A DNA stretch of 64,000 nt from Antonospora locustae (lineage: Eukaryota > Microsporidia): the NCBI GenBank assembly GCA_007674295.1, contig CM017447.1, positions 1 to 64,000 on the forward strand. Direction: 5' to 3'. Shown piece by piece: positions 19,891 to 29,313 of this stretch. A program made the position numbers and the translations under genes. The number at the start of each line of letters is the position of its first letter. The first letter of the stretch is position 1. The notes under the pieces are model-generated. The model worked only from the letters and a program-made list of their open reading frames with translations, was not told the origin of the DNA and did not search any database.

Positions 19891-20871
19891 TTAATTGCCC
19901 GTATGCACTACCAAAAGATCCTCACTTATGGTTCCCTGACACACAACTTTGCTTTCGTAGTGCGTGCCAAACGTCTCTATTTGTATGGTCACAAAGTCAA
20001 AGAAGAGCTCATCCTGTAGCACGTGCTTTGCCGCTCTCAATACAGCCTCATACTCGCTCACGCAGACGTCCTCCACAAGCAGCGTTGCATTTGCTGCGGT
20101 TATGCTGGCGCATATTGCCCAGAGCTTGACATCTACAACCTCGCAGACGTTTTCAAGGGCTTCAAGTCGCTTTTTTACCTCATTGCAGCTTACTCTTGCT
20201 GGAGCCATTTCCAGAAGTATCTGGACTCCGTCCTTCAGGATCATTCCTGTTGTGAAGAGGACCAATATTGAAAACACAACGGTGCAGACTACGTCAACAA
20301 CGACAAGAGTCGGGTAAAAGTACGTTATTGTGCCTGCAATGAGCACACCTGTCGACTGTATAAGGTCTCCTATCACATGCACATATGCAGCTCTTATGTT
20401 GAGATTTCGGTTGTGTGCATGGCCTGCATGTGTATCGTGTAGCAGCATGACGCATATGATGTTCACGATAAACCCGACTGCGGATATAATGAAAAAAATC
20501 TTTTCGTTGATTTGGTGTGGATGTCTGTACTTGTAGTAGGACTCTTGGATTAGATACCCCACTGCACACCATATCAGAAATATGGAGAACAACGCACCCA
20601 AAATCTCAACTCTGCCGTATCCAAATGTCATTCTGCTTGAAGGCTTTCTCTTTGTCCACCGCAGTGCAGAAAGGCTTACAACGAACCCAAACAGATCTGC
20701 CATCAGGTGTATTGAGTCTGCAAGAAGAGACAGTGTGTTTGATGCCCAGTGTCCCCACACCTCGAGCAGCATAAAAAGGCCGCAAAGCATCAGGACATTG
20801 TATATTTTTTTAATGTCGTTGTCTGCCTGTCTATCTATCTCCGCGGAGCAGTACCTATGGGGCGCACCCAT
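19891..20871 (-). CDS. Cation diffusion facilitator (zinc transporter)
   Basis: This is a 326-residue CDF/ZnT-type transporter that should move zinc out of the cytosol or into organelles by exchange with protons. Six membrane segments are visible. The metal-binding pairs are HLMAD in segment 2 and HVIGD in segment 5, the HxxxD pattern of zinc-preferring members. The His-rich loop typical of ZnT proteins is reduced to HDTHAGHAHN. The C-terminal cytosolic domain (about residues 225-310) is present. The start ATG at 20871 gives MGAPHRYCSAEID. The gene overlaps, tail to tail, no other gene, and its 5' end faces the ABC transporter gene. Confidence 0.9.
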   Translation of the reverse strand: MGAPHRYCSAEIDRQADNDIKKIYNVLMLCGLFMLLEVWGHWASNTLSLLADSIHLMADLFGFVVSLSALRWTKRKPSSRMTFGYGRVEILGALFSIFLIWCAVGYLIQESYYKYRHPHQINEKIFFIISAVGFIVNIICVMLLHDTHAGHAHNRNLNIRAAYVHVIGDLIQSTGVLIAGTITYFYPTLVVVDVVCTVVFSILVLFTTGMILKDGVQILLEMAPARVSCNEVKKRLEALENVCEVVDVKLWAICASITAANATLLVEDVCVSEYEAVLRAAKHVLQDELFFDFVTIQIETFGTHYESKVVCQGTISEDLLVVHTGN

Positions 20872-21081
20872 TCTTGTGTATTATTCTATGCTTATATTCT
20901 TTGTTTCAAAAGTGTTTTGTTGTTCATTCTCGTTCTCTGCACCAACGCCTCTTCACATCATCCACGCTGCATACTCAAAAACACGCGTCAGAGTGAGGTC
21001 CTTTCCTATGCTATACAGAGATTCACCCAGAAGAACAGACGGCATGGCAGGTCTTTATTTCAAAAACAAACACAGCAGGGC

Positions 21082-22920
21082 ATGAAGTTATCCTGGAACA
21101 ACATTTCGTTACAGGTCCGTGACAGAGGAGGACATTACAAGAAAATCCTTAGCAACATATCGGGTTCAGCTGAGTCAGGAAGGATGATGGTGTTTATGGG
21201 GCCTAGCGGCTGCGGAAAGACCACGCTTCTGAAGACTCTGTCCTGCGATGTCTGTCCCGGGCACAAAACAGGCGGAACTATCCTGCTGAATGGCAACCAC
21301 ATATCACAGAAATTCATGATGCACGTGTCTTTTCTGGATCAGGACAGCCGCTACTTGGGGTACTACACTGTATCTCAGTTTCTAGAGATAAACACCGCGG
21401 GCCGACACCGAGACAAGCAGCTCTGCGAGATCCGCAGCGAGGTCAACCACATTCTCGAGAAGTTCTATCTGGAGAAGTGCAGAGACGTTGTTCTGTCCAA
21501 GCTGAGCGGCGGCGAGATAAAGAGACTGCTTGTTGCAAACGAGATTTTGAGCGACAGGCCCATTATGTTTCTTGACGAGCCCACAACCGGCCTCGACTCT
21601 CGGCTTGCTCTTGAGCTCATATACATACTGAAAAGACTTGCAGTGGCTAGAAAAAAAATAGTGATTCTGACAATTCACCAGCCGAGCCAGACCATCATGA
21701 GGTTTGTGGACGATCTTTGCTTCATACAGGATGGAAAGCTTGTGTACTCAGGCCCGCTGCAAGACTGCGAGAAGTTTCTCATACAACACGGCCTTGAGAG
21801 GCCCGGTGACATTCCTCTTGCAGAGTATCTCTTCGTCCTGAGTGTGGTGGAGACAGACGATCCTGTTATACGCATGCAGAGTGTTCGCTTCAGAGGGCTT
21901 CTTGAAAGCATTCCCGAATGCGAGTTCTCTTTGCGCAACTCTGGAAAAAGTACACTGATGGCCGACAGTGCTTTCAAATACAGGCTTATTCCACACCTCT
22001 TTATGCGGCAGTTCAAGTATCGTCTCATTCCAGGCAAATGGTGGAAGTTTATGCTCAAGTGGGTGTTCATGATGTCCACGTACACAGTATTTCTTCTCTT
22101 CTTTTTCTATCTTATGAAATACAGCACAAAAGATATAGCCAGACACCGAGAGCTCTTTCGCCAACTTCCAAAACTTAACATGTTTCTGACGATAAAAAGC
22201 TTCATCGACTTCTTTTACCTTCTGATGGGGCTGCTATCCACTGCACTGCTCAAAGGCTCACTAGAAGAGATAAAGTACAACAGAATGGAAGTGAGAAAGT
22301 CGTACTATGCGGTCAACGAGTTTGCTTTTGCAGTACTGCTCTTTCAGCTGCTTGCTATGCACGTGTCTGTGTTTATCATATTTTGTGCACTTTGCTTCTT
22401 TCTTGACGCCGGGCTTCCGCTTCTCTTTCTCCAGTTCTTTGTGCCGGGGACGTCCTTTGTAGTTGTGCAGACTCTGCTTTTTCTTGTGCTTGCAAAAAGC
22501 GAGTCGGTTGCATCGTGTCTTAGCCTCATCGTTTTCTTTGGCAAGTCGTACGAAAGAGTAAGGATTTTCCAGCGGTTTCTGGCAAAGGTACGTCCATTTC
22601 TGCGTGTTTTTAGTCTTCTGCTGCATTTTTTCCCCACATCGGCATGCGAAATATATGCAGTGCGTTCTCTAAATGACATAGTGGATCGCTACATTTCAGA
22701 CCAGGAGGAGAACATTCGTCTTATTCTCGACGAGATCATCGGAAAATACTTTCGTGACGCAAACGAGACAAATCTTGAGCTTCTGAAGCAGTACGGAATC
22801 AGGTTCGATACATACATGCACATTTGTGTTGCAGTCTTTTTCTGCATGCTGCTCCTAGCGTATGTTGTACTTAAGCGTCGCCTGTCGACACCTACAAGAC
22901 TAAGGCTTGAAAAAAAATGA
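21082..22920 (+). CDS. ABCG-type half transporter
   Basis: This 612-residue transporter has the nucleotide-binding domain first, as in the White/ABCG group. The Walker A is GPSGCGKTT, the signature is LSGGE, the Walker B is IMFLDEPTTGLDS and the H-loop is TIHQPS. The second half holds about six membrane segments (for example VSVFIIFCALCFFLDAG, ICVAVFFCMLLLAYVVL). Half transporters work as dimers. Microsporidia often carry several, possibly for lipids or drugs; the substrate here is unknown. I chose the ATG at 21082 (MKLSWNNISLQV), where homologous sequence begins. The frame is open further upstream (ATG at 20857), but that would overlap the zinc transporter promoter and start codon. Confidence 0.9.
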   Translation: MKLSWNNISLQVRDRGGHYKKILSNISGSAESGRMMVFMGPSGCGKTTLLKTLSCDVCPGHKTGGTILLNGNHISQKFMMHVSFLDQDSRYLGYYTVSQFLEINTAGRHRDKQLCEIRSEVNHILEKFYLEKCRDVVLSKLSGGEIKRLLVANEILSDRPIMFLDEPTTGLDSRLALELIYILKRLAVARKKIVILTIHQPSQTIMRFVDDLCFIQDGKLVYSGPLQDCEKFLIQHGLERPGDIPLAEYLFVLSVVETDDPVIRMQSVRFRGLLESIPECEFSLRNSGKSTLMADSAFKYRLIPHLFMRQFKYRLIPGKWWKFMLKWVFMMSTYTVFLLFFFYLMKYSTKDIARHRELFRQLPKLNMFLTIKSFIDFFYLLMGLLSTALLKGSLEEIKYNRMEVRKSYYAVNEFAFAVLLFQLLAMHVSVFIIFCALCFFLDAGLPLLFLQFFVPGTSFVVVQTLLFLVLAKSESVASCLSLIVFFGKSYERVRIFQRFLAKVRPFLRVFSLLLHFFPTSACEIYAVRSLNDIVDRYISDQEENIRLILDEIIGKYFRDANETNLELLKQYGIRFDTYMHICVAVFFCMLLLAYVVLKRRLSTPTRLRLEKK

Positions 22921-23064
22921 GTTCTTTATGGTTTTATGCATGCGTCTGCAGCGTCTCTGTGGCAGTGCCAGCTGCTTGCTAGTTTGTAGAGAACCTCTGA
23001 ATCTCTCCGTTTTGGCTCCTTTTTTCATCAAAAAGTTGCGTCTTCGATGCACATCCTCTGTTTC

Positions 23065-23652
23065 ATGAGGCTGTTTTTTGTAACGTCTGATTCAGAGCGC
23101 TTTATGCAGTTCAGTTATCTTGTTCCGTACGAAGTATCCAGCGTGAACATTCCACGCAACCTCCAGAGCGTGTGCATGGAGTTTTGTGCCAGCACAATGC
23201 CTTTTGTGGAGGAAACTACTAAATGTAGCGACCCAATGCTGGTTTTTGACCGCGAACATCTCGAGATAAACTGTCTTAATGGGTTTCCGGGAGAGAACTT
23301 CACTGCGCTTGCTGATATTGGAGCGGAAAACATCAATATCATTCTTGGAACAAGAGGACGTAGTGCTGCACACAAAACGGTGCTACATATCGTCTTCAAA
23401 CACAACACGATACACAGATTCGCAGTTGAAGGCCGTACAGAGGGTGCGATAAGAAAAAGCTTTCCCAGAAAAGATACTTTGTCGACCGAAGATGTCTTTA
23501 TTCTGGAGAACTACGACACATCATTTAGGGAAATGAGGTTCAGGGAGAGGCTTGTAACGAACTCTCTTGGCGTCGCAGCAAAGAGATTCATAGACTTCAT
23601 CGAGGGGTCTGTGTATGGACAGCACATCCGGCGTGTAACTAAGAATCTATAG
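23065..23652 (+). CDS. Degenerate HAM1/ITPase-like protein
   Basis: This 195-residue protein follows the HAM1 (inosine triphosphate pyrophosphatase) layout. It starts with the strand MRLFFVTSDSERF. It then has LVFDREHLEINCLNGFPGENF (split here: LVFDREHLEI and NCLNGFPGENF), IHRFAVEGRTEGAIRK, and a C-terminal helix (LGVAAKRFIDFI). HAM1 enzymes remove deaminated purine nucleotides. The residues that normally bind and cleave substrate are changed: the TGNxxK loop reads TSDSER, the acidic E-D pair is altered, the W-D near GWD is missing, and the S-H-R motif is replaced. It may be a pseudoenzyme. The start at 23065 gives the family-like N-terminus; an ATG at 23047 adds six residues. Family assignment is by fold-like pattern only. 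Confidence 0.6.
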   Translation: MRLFFVTSDSERFMQFSYLVPYEVSSVNIPRNLQSVCMEFCASTMPFVEETTKCSDPMLVFDREHLEINCLNGFPGENFTALADIGAENINIILGTRGRSAAHKTVLHIVFKHNTIHRFAVEGRTEGAIRKSFPRKDTLSTEDVFILENYDTSFREMRFRERLVTNSLGVAAKRFIDFIEGSVYGQHIRRVTKNL

Positions 23653-23722
23653 ATGCTTGCACATATGATATGCAGGAAGGGCACGACATGCGCACTGCAT
23701 CTCCAAGACGAAAAACAGGCCC

Positions 23723-26101
23723 ATGGCAAAAAGGAGACTGCCCGAGAATGAGGAGAACATACCCAATACGGGGCATTCTGGTAGTCCATCCGAAGGCGAG
23801 GACGAGTCTGAGGATCTCTTTGGAAAAAACTACATGGACGACTACCGTTCTGACTCCGAGCTCGACACATACGACGCCACAGACACTGAGGAGGAGCCCA
23901 TGTCCTATGAGGAGATGCAGCGCATCGAGCATGAGGTCATTCAGCAGGAAAGGAGTCTCCTGCAGCAGGAACATGAAGTAGACAACATGGATGTGACGGA
24001 GACAGGCATAACCGAGGAGTTTCTAGAGAAAGAGTTCTATGCAAAAAAGATTGTCGATTTCTTTGTTGGCTTTCTTAACAACGCTGCATCCAAGAAGTAT
24101 GTAAAGCTGATCAAGAGAATGTGCTCTGAAAATGAAGAAAGCCTCTATGTGAGCTACATGGACCTCGAGAGGGAGAACGAAGCGGTAATCAAGCTTCTAC
24201 TGAAAAATGCAGAGGATGTGATCAAGCTTCTTGACAAGGGCCTGGAGGCTGCCGTTCACATGCAGTTTCCGCACTATAGCCTCATTAAGCCAAGGCTACA
24301 TGTGAGGCTTGTTGATCTGCCCGTTCTTGAGAGCATTCGCAACCTGCGCAACACACACCTGAACACTCTTGTGCGTGTGAACGGCATAGTCACGCGGAGG
24401 AGCTGTGTGCTTTCCCTTCTCTCGATAGTCAAGTTCTCGTGCACGAAGTGCAGCGCTGTTTTTGGGCCGTTTGCAGTTGAGACCGATGACTTTAGGCCAG
24501 CCAGCTGCTTTGAATGCCAGTCTCGGGGGCCGTTTTTTGTGAACTCAAGCGAGACTCTTTACAAGGACCACCAGAAGCTTGTCCTGCAGGAAATCCCCGG
24601 CACAGTACCGCCAGGTAATCTTCCGCGGAGCAAGGAGATAGTATGCTACTTTGACCTCATTGACAAGGCAAAGCCTGGAGACGAGGTGGAGGTTGTTGGT
24701 ATTTACAAAAATATATTTTCGCTCTCGCTGAACGTGAGAAACGGCTTTCCTGTTTTTTCTACTGTTATTGAGGCCGTAACAATAATCAACAGAGAGGAGG
24801 AATTTTCCACACTAAAAATAACAGAAGACGACATACGTGAGATCAGAAATATTTCGAAGAGGCCAAATATCCTAGAAATGATCTTCAGCAGCATCGCACC
24901 CTCTATATTTGGGTTTCGGGATGTTAAGAGAGCGCTTTCACTTGGTCTTTTCGGTGGCGAAAGGAAGGCTGTTAAGGACCACACCATACGGGGAGATATA
25001 AACGTCCTGCTTCTCGGCGACCCTGGAACGGCAAAGAGCCAGTTTCTGCGCTGCGTCCAGGGTCTGATGCACAAAGCAGTCCTGGCCACGGGGCAGGGCA
25101 CCTCGAGCGTGGGCCTCACAGCCTCTGTCCTTCGTGACCAAGTCACAAAGGAGTGGACGCTCGAGGGCGGTGCGCTTGTTCTTGCGGACAGGGGCATATG
25201 CCTCATAGACGAGTTTGACAAGATGAACGACGTGGACAGGACAAGCATTCACGAGGCGATGGAGCAGCAGACAGTCTCCATATCCAAGGCGGGGATCGTC
25301 ACGTCTCTAAACGCGCGATGCGGAGTGATAGCAGCTGCAAACCCAGTAAGGGGCAGGTACAACACTGCTCTCACATTTAGCCAGAACGTAAACTTGAGCG
25401 ACCCCATAATCACTCGCTTTGACATCCTATGTGTGGTTCGAGATGTTGTGGATGTGCAGGTAGACGAGAAGATGGCGTCTTTTGTGCTTGAAAATCATTA
25501 CAAAAGCACAGAAAAAGGAGACAGTGTGAGCGAGTCCTGTAAAGAGGAGGGCATGATAGACCAGGAGTTGTTAAGAAAATACATTGTATATGCACGTACA
25601 AACGTACATCCTATTGTGAAAGAGGTTGATCTTGAGAAGATATCGCAGCTCTACTCAGAGCTCCGTGAGGAGAGCTTTAGTGCAGGAAGCGTTCCAATAA
25701 CTGTACGCCACATAGAAAGCATTGTCCGCATGAGTGAAGCATTTGCCAGGATGAGGCTCAGCCCTGTTGTATCCTCGAACGACATAGACGAGGCCATACA
25801 TGTTGCACTTAGCTCGTTCATCGGGGCACAGAAGTACTCAATCACAAAAAGCCTGAGGAGGCGGTTTTCTAGATTCCTGGTCAAGAATGATGGCGAGGAT
25901 GTCATTTTCTATATTCTTAGCGAAATATTCAACGAGAAGATGAGGTGGAAGGGTAGTGCACACCTGTATGTCTCTCAGCACGAATTTGAGAATGTGGTTC
26001 GTAGCCACGGGTTTGTGGTTTCCTCTGGCTTCTATACTCTGGACAGGTTTCAAAGCAGTGGATATCTTCTTGATGCAGGTAAGATATTTCGAAGCGCCTG
26101 A
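23723..26101 (+). CDS. MCM2: MCM2 replicative helicase subunit
   Basis: MCM2 is part of the MCM2-7 ring that unwinds DNA at replication forks. The 792-residue product begins with an acidic tail including SEDLFGKNYMDDYRSD, which corresponds to the MCM2-specific DLFGD...DY region. The zinc ribbon is C-x2-C...C-x2-C within FSCTKCSAVFGP and SCFECQSRGPF. The AAA core has Walker A GDPGTAKSQFL, Walker B CLIDEFDKM and the arginine finger segment TRFD. LQEIPGTVPPGNLPRSKE is also typical of MCM2. The start is the ATG at 23723, immediately preceded by GGCCC. It shares the strand with the HAM1-like gene 70 bases upstream. Confidence 0.95.
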   Translation: MAKRRLPENEENIPNTGHSGSPSEGEDESEDLFGKNYMDDYRSDSELDTYDATDTEEEPMSYEEMQRIEHEVIQQERSLLQQEHEVDNMDVTETGITEEFLEKEFYAKKIVDFFVGFLNNAASKKYVKLIKRMCSENEESLYVSYMDLERENEAVIKLLLKNAEDVIKLLDKGLEAAVHMQFPHYSLIKPRLHVRLVDLPVLESIRNLRNTHLNTLVRVNGIVTRRSCVLSLLSIVKFSCTKCSAVFGPFAVETDDFRPASCFECQSRGPFFVNSSETLYKDHQKLVLQEIPGTVPPGNLPRSKEIVCYFDLIDKAKPGDEVEVVGIYKNIFSLSLNVRNGFPVFSTVIEAVTIINREEEFSTLKITEDDIREIRNISKRPNILEMIFSSIAPSIFGFRDVKRALSLGLFGGERKAVKDHTIRGDINVLLLGDPGTAKSQFLRCVQGLMHKAVLATGQGTSSVGLTASVLRDQVTKEWTLEGGALVLADRGICLIDEFDKMNDVDRTSIHEAMEQQTVSISKAGIVTSLNARCGVIAAANPVRGRYNTALTFSQNVNLSDPIITRFDILCVVRDVVDVQVDEKMASFVLENHYKSTEKGDSVSESCKEEGMIDQELLRKYIVYARTNVHPIVKEVDLEKISQLYSELREESFSAGSVPITVRHIESIVRMSEAFARMRLSPVVSSNDIDEAIHVALSSFIGAQKYSITKSLRRRFSRFLVKNDGEDVIFYILSEIFNEKMRWKGSAHLYVSQHEFENVVRSHGFVVSSGFYTLDRFQSSGYLLDAGKIFRSA

Positions 26102-26189
26102 GGTTTCTGATTAAACTTTGAACTACCGGCTTTTTTGTATTCTGCCATGCTGGCTGAGAGCGAATCTCTCCATGTTTGTTTCCCCTCCT

Positions 26190-26468
26190 ATGGCCGACCA
26201 AGAAGAAATATGCAGAAAGAAAAATGCAAACTTCCCCGCATCGCGCATAAAGAAGATAATGCTTAGTAACGAGGACATCGGAAAGATAACACCATCTACA
26301 CCGGTAGTTCTTGGCCGTGCCCTGGAGCTGTTCTTGGCTGACATATTGTCGGAAGCTGCGGAAGTGTGCAGAAAATGCGGGGGGACAAAGATCGGGGCCA
26401 GCGACATACAAACCGTCATAGATGGCAACGAGAGATACGGGTTTCTCAAGACTGACGCAGAGAAGTAG
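26190..26468 (+). CDS. BUR6: Histone-fold repressor NC2-alpha (Bur6/DRAP1)
   Basis: This 92-residue protein is essentially one histone fold: FPASRIKKIMLSNEDIGKI, TPVVLGRALELFLADILSEA, then GASDIQTVIDGNERYGFL. The combination of NEDIGKI, ALELFL and the final Y-x-F-L fits NC2-alpha, which pairs with NC2-beta to bind TBP on promoters and control transcription. A CENP-/POLE4- or NF-YC-type subunit is less likely because the C-terminal YGFL is NC2-like. The ATG at 26190 follows TTCCCCTCCT, the CCC signal; earlier in-frame ATGs would add a hydrophobic stretch foreign to the family. Confidence 0.85.
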   Translation: MADQEEICRKKNANFPASRIKKIMLSNEDIGKITPSTPVVLGRALELFLADILSEAAEVCRKCGGTKIGASDIQTVIDGNERYGFLKTDAEK

Positions 26469-26580
26469 GCCCACAACACCAAAAACATGTCCTAGCACGA
26501 CTCAGCTGTGGTAAGAGATTCTGGGTCTTTGTGTGCGCAGAGAAAAAAGCAGTATAATTCTGGTGTGGAGCCGGTGTTTA

Positions 26581-29130
26581 TTAAAGTTTGTCAAAGTAGT
26601 ATTCGGCATCCTTCAGGGGCGGCATTTTTCTTTTTTCTCTTATCTTCATCACTGTCTCGTAGAGAATACTGCCCGGATCTGACATCGAGCCTGGAAGTCT
26701 ATCGTAGTGGCTGAACGAGAGAGTCGACGTTGCCTTTCCCTTTGTTTTTTCCATCAGATAGTGGTTGAACCCAAAAGACTCACGAACCGGCAGTGTGCCC
26801 ACGATTATAGAACGCATGTTTCCCTCGGGAGACATGCTTGTCATGGCGCCCCGCTTGCTACATAATGCGGCGTTCACAGTGCCTATGTGGTCGTTGCTGA
26901 CGCTCACCTCGATTCGGAATATAGGCTCGTAGAGAATTGGCTCTGCATACAGTATCAGGCCCGAGCAGACCTGAACGGTGGGGCTCAGAATCTGGGGTGA
27001 TGTTCTATGTATTGCATCTGCATGCAGAACACAGTCAGTGAGGTTGAAGCGCACGCCGCGTAAAGGCTCGCCAATGAGTGGTCCTGACTCGGTCAGGTGC
27101 TGAAACGCTGCACGCAGGTGGTCCTTGATCTCGTGCAGATGCGCCACACCCTTGGTCTCGTCAACCATTATGTTGGGCCCTTTGTCAAGGGGACCGTAGA
27201 ACATTATCTTGCGAACCCACTCCTCCTTGATACCAAGGACATTGTTAAATCTTTGTGCCCTCTCCTTGGGGTCCTTACAGACCAGCTTCTCGTTCTCGAT
27301 GTTTCTGATGAGCTCTTCGTCGAGCGGCTCCACTGTCATGCTGATTCTATTGTGCTTGTTTGCACTCTTTGCCATTTTTGGCGTCTCAATTGTCTTTGCA
27401 ACGCTTTCCACATAGCTGACCATTGGCTCATCGATGATAATGTCGACATTTGCGTACTCGTTTCTCAGGTCGTTCAGGCATATCTCAAGGTGAAGTTCAC
27501 CAGCCCCAGCAACAGTCAGTTCTCCGTTGTCCATGCAGTTGACAACACACAGCGGGTCGCTTTTTGCAAGCTTTAGCAGGCCATCTTTAAGCTTTGGAAG
27601 GTCTATGGGGTTCTTTGGCCGTACTGCGTACTTTACAACGGGTGACACGCTGAACTTCATGCTACGGATGTTGTATGCGTTTTCATGCGTGGATATTGTT
27701 CCTGTCTTCTTCAGTGCCTGGTCTATTCCGATCAGCCCAATGATGTTTCCTGCGGGGCAGTTCGACACCTCTTTGAACGTTCTCCCCATCATCACCACAA
27801 CGCGCTGTATTGGTTTAATCTGCATGTCGCTGCTTGTTCCCGGCACGTAGTCTGGGCCCTGAATGCGTACCTTCATGCCTGCGCTGACATTTCCAGAAAA
27901 AACACGGCCAAACGCTATGAACCTGTTGTCTGTGAATGGAACCATCTTGGAGACAAACATCATTAGTGGTGCATTGTCGCTGGAGTCACACTTTTCAATG
28001 GATGTCAGGCAGACGTCCTTCTCACCGGTGTACAGCAGGTCGGCACGGTATGCCTGCGATGTGATGGGGCTGGGGAGCTTCATAACAATCTGCTCAAACA
28101 GCGTATCGGCAGCAGGCAGCCAGGCTCTCATCACAATCTTGAAAAGAGATTTTCCCTCCCCCTTCAGCTCCACGTCTCCAAAGTCAACCTCGTAGCGAGA
28201 GAGGTAGCTCCTGATGCCCTTGATATCGCCCTTCGCACACATATCCATGACCCTGTATATTGGTCTTAGCACAAATACAATGAAAAACGTTCTGCTGAGG
28301 TTGGGCTCCTTGACTAGCTTTCCCTGCATGTCCCAAGGGTCGTCTGATGAGAAGTGCACATGCGAAGCCCACAGCAGCCTGCATATTTGTGCCTCTCCGT
28401 CTTCACGCTTGTCCATGTTCAGTCTCTTCAGGTAAAATCTGGCGAACTGTCTGAGCGTAAACCCCCATCCTTGCAATCCAGAGCAGAACGAGACATCGCC
28501 TTTTGTTGGGTCTAGAGGCTTCACGCAGAACTTCTGGTCAGGGTCAATGCTTGCGATCTCGTCCAGCTTGCGGTTAAAGTCGTCTATCTTCTGCCGAAGC
28601 ATCACTGCTATCTCCTCAATGGGCGCACTCAGCTCCAGAAGGGACCGATCTAGCTTGTTCAGAACAAGAACAGGTTTGATCCTCTCTCCAATCGCCTGCC
28701 TCAGAACGGTCTCCGTCTGCACACATATACCATCAACACAGTCCACGACAACTACTGCACCATCCGTCACACGCAGTGCTGCAGTCACCTCCGAGCTGAA
28801 GTCAACGTGGCCCGGGCTGTCTATAAGGTTGATCAGGAACTCATTGCCGTTGTATTCTTGCTCCATGTGTCTCTTCAGTGTTGTTTCGTCCATCTCAAAA
28901 TGCATTGATATTGCAGTTGATTTTATGGTTATTCCGCGCTCCTGCTCGTCCTTGCGTGTGTCCATATACCTGTCTGTGGTGCTGTCTCGTGCTGCAATCT
29001 TGGCTTTGACAACAAGTGTGTCGGTGAGCGTGCTCTTGCCATGGTCCACATGTGCTATAACAGATATATTTCGTATGTTCTTCTTGTTATGCATCATGGC
29101 CTCTACCTTTTGAATCGAGAGATCCACCAT
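26581..29130 (-). CDS. EFT1: Translation elongation factor 2
   Basis: eEF2 is the GTPase that moves tRNA and mRNA through the ribosome. The 849-residue product has G1 AHVDHGKST, the switch segment ERGITIKST, G3 DSPGHVDF, G4 NKLD, and domains III to V complete to the C-terminus DKL. In domain IV the diphthamide loop reads DAIHRTSPQ where other eukaryotes have DAIHRGGGQ. The modified histidine (residue 708, codon 27007-27009) is kept, but the three glycines are replaced by Thr-Ser-Pro. The start at 29130 lies next to an AAAATTTT-CCC element. DPH5, encoded at 35696 in this window, belongs to the pathway that modifies this histidine. Confidence 0.97.
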   Translation of the reverse strand: MVDLSIQKVEAMMHNKKNIRNISVIAHVDHGKSTLTDTLVVKAKIAARDSTTDRYMDTRKDEQERGITIKSTAISMHFEMDETTLKRHMEQEYNGNEFLINLIDSPGHVDFSSEVTAALRVTDGAVVVVDCVDGICVQTETVLRQAIGERIKPVLVLNKLDRSLLELSAPIEEIAVMLRQKIDDFNRKLDEIASIDPDQKFCVKPLDPTKGDVSFCSGLQGWGFTLRQFARFYLKRLNMDKREDGEAQICRLLWASHVHFSSDDPWDMQGKLVKEPNLSRTFFIVFVLRPIYRVMDMCAKGDIKGIRSYLSRYEVDFGDVELKGEGKSLFKIVMRAWLPAADTLFEQIVMKLPSPITSQAYRADLLYTGEKDVCLTSIEKCDSSDNAPLMMFVSKMVPFTDNRFIAFGRVFSGNVSAGMKVRIQGPDYVPGTSSDMQIKPIQRVVVMMGRTFKEVSNCPAGNIIGLIGIDQALKKTGTISTHENAYNIRSMKFSVSPVVKYAVRPKNPIDLPKLKDGLLKLAKSDPLCVVNCMDNGELTVAGAGELHLEICLNDLRNEYANVDIIIDEPMVSYVESVAKTIETPKMAKSANKHNRISMTVEPLDEELIRNIENEKLVCKDPKERAQRFNNVLGIKEEWVRKIMFYGPLDKGPNIMVDETKGVAHLHEIKDHLRAAFQHLTESGPLIGEPLRGVRFNLTDCVLHADAIHRTSPQILSPTVQVCSGLILYAEPILYEPIFRIEVSVSNDHIGTVNAALCSKRGAMTSMSPEGNMRSIIVGTLPVRESFGFNHYLMEKTKGKATSTLSFSHYDRLPGSMSDPGSILYETVMKIREKRKMPPLKDAEYYFDKL

Positions 29131-29150
29131 TTATGGGTAAAATTTTTTGC
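29131..29150 (-). promoter_or_regulatory. AAAATTTT-CCC start element of EF2
   Basis: On the minus strand the bases before the EF2 ATG read AAAAAATTTTACCCATAA. The part AAAAAATTTTACCC is identical to the RPL15 element at 46979-46994. It most likely sets transcription start very close to the start codon. Confidence 0.75.
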
Positions 29151-29313
29151 TGGCTATTGCCTGGCTTTTTCTGGATATTCAATGCATAGACCGCTCAGGC
29201 AACTCGTGTTGCTCTGATGCATGTGCATGCTGAGATGTTTTGAGGCACACAGTGTACTTCTGTGCGGTTGCTGCCCAGCATCCTCTGTATACAGCGTTGC
29301 ACGGGACAACCCC

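Noticed and set aside
20857..21081. N-terminal extension of the ABCG transporter with a hydrophobic segment
   Set aside because: It would overlap the divergent zinc transporter start, has no counterpart in ABCG proteins, and the ATG at 21082 fits the domain start.
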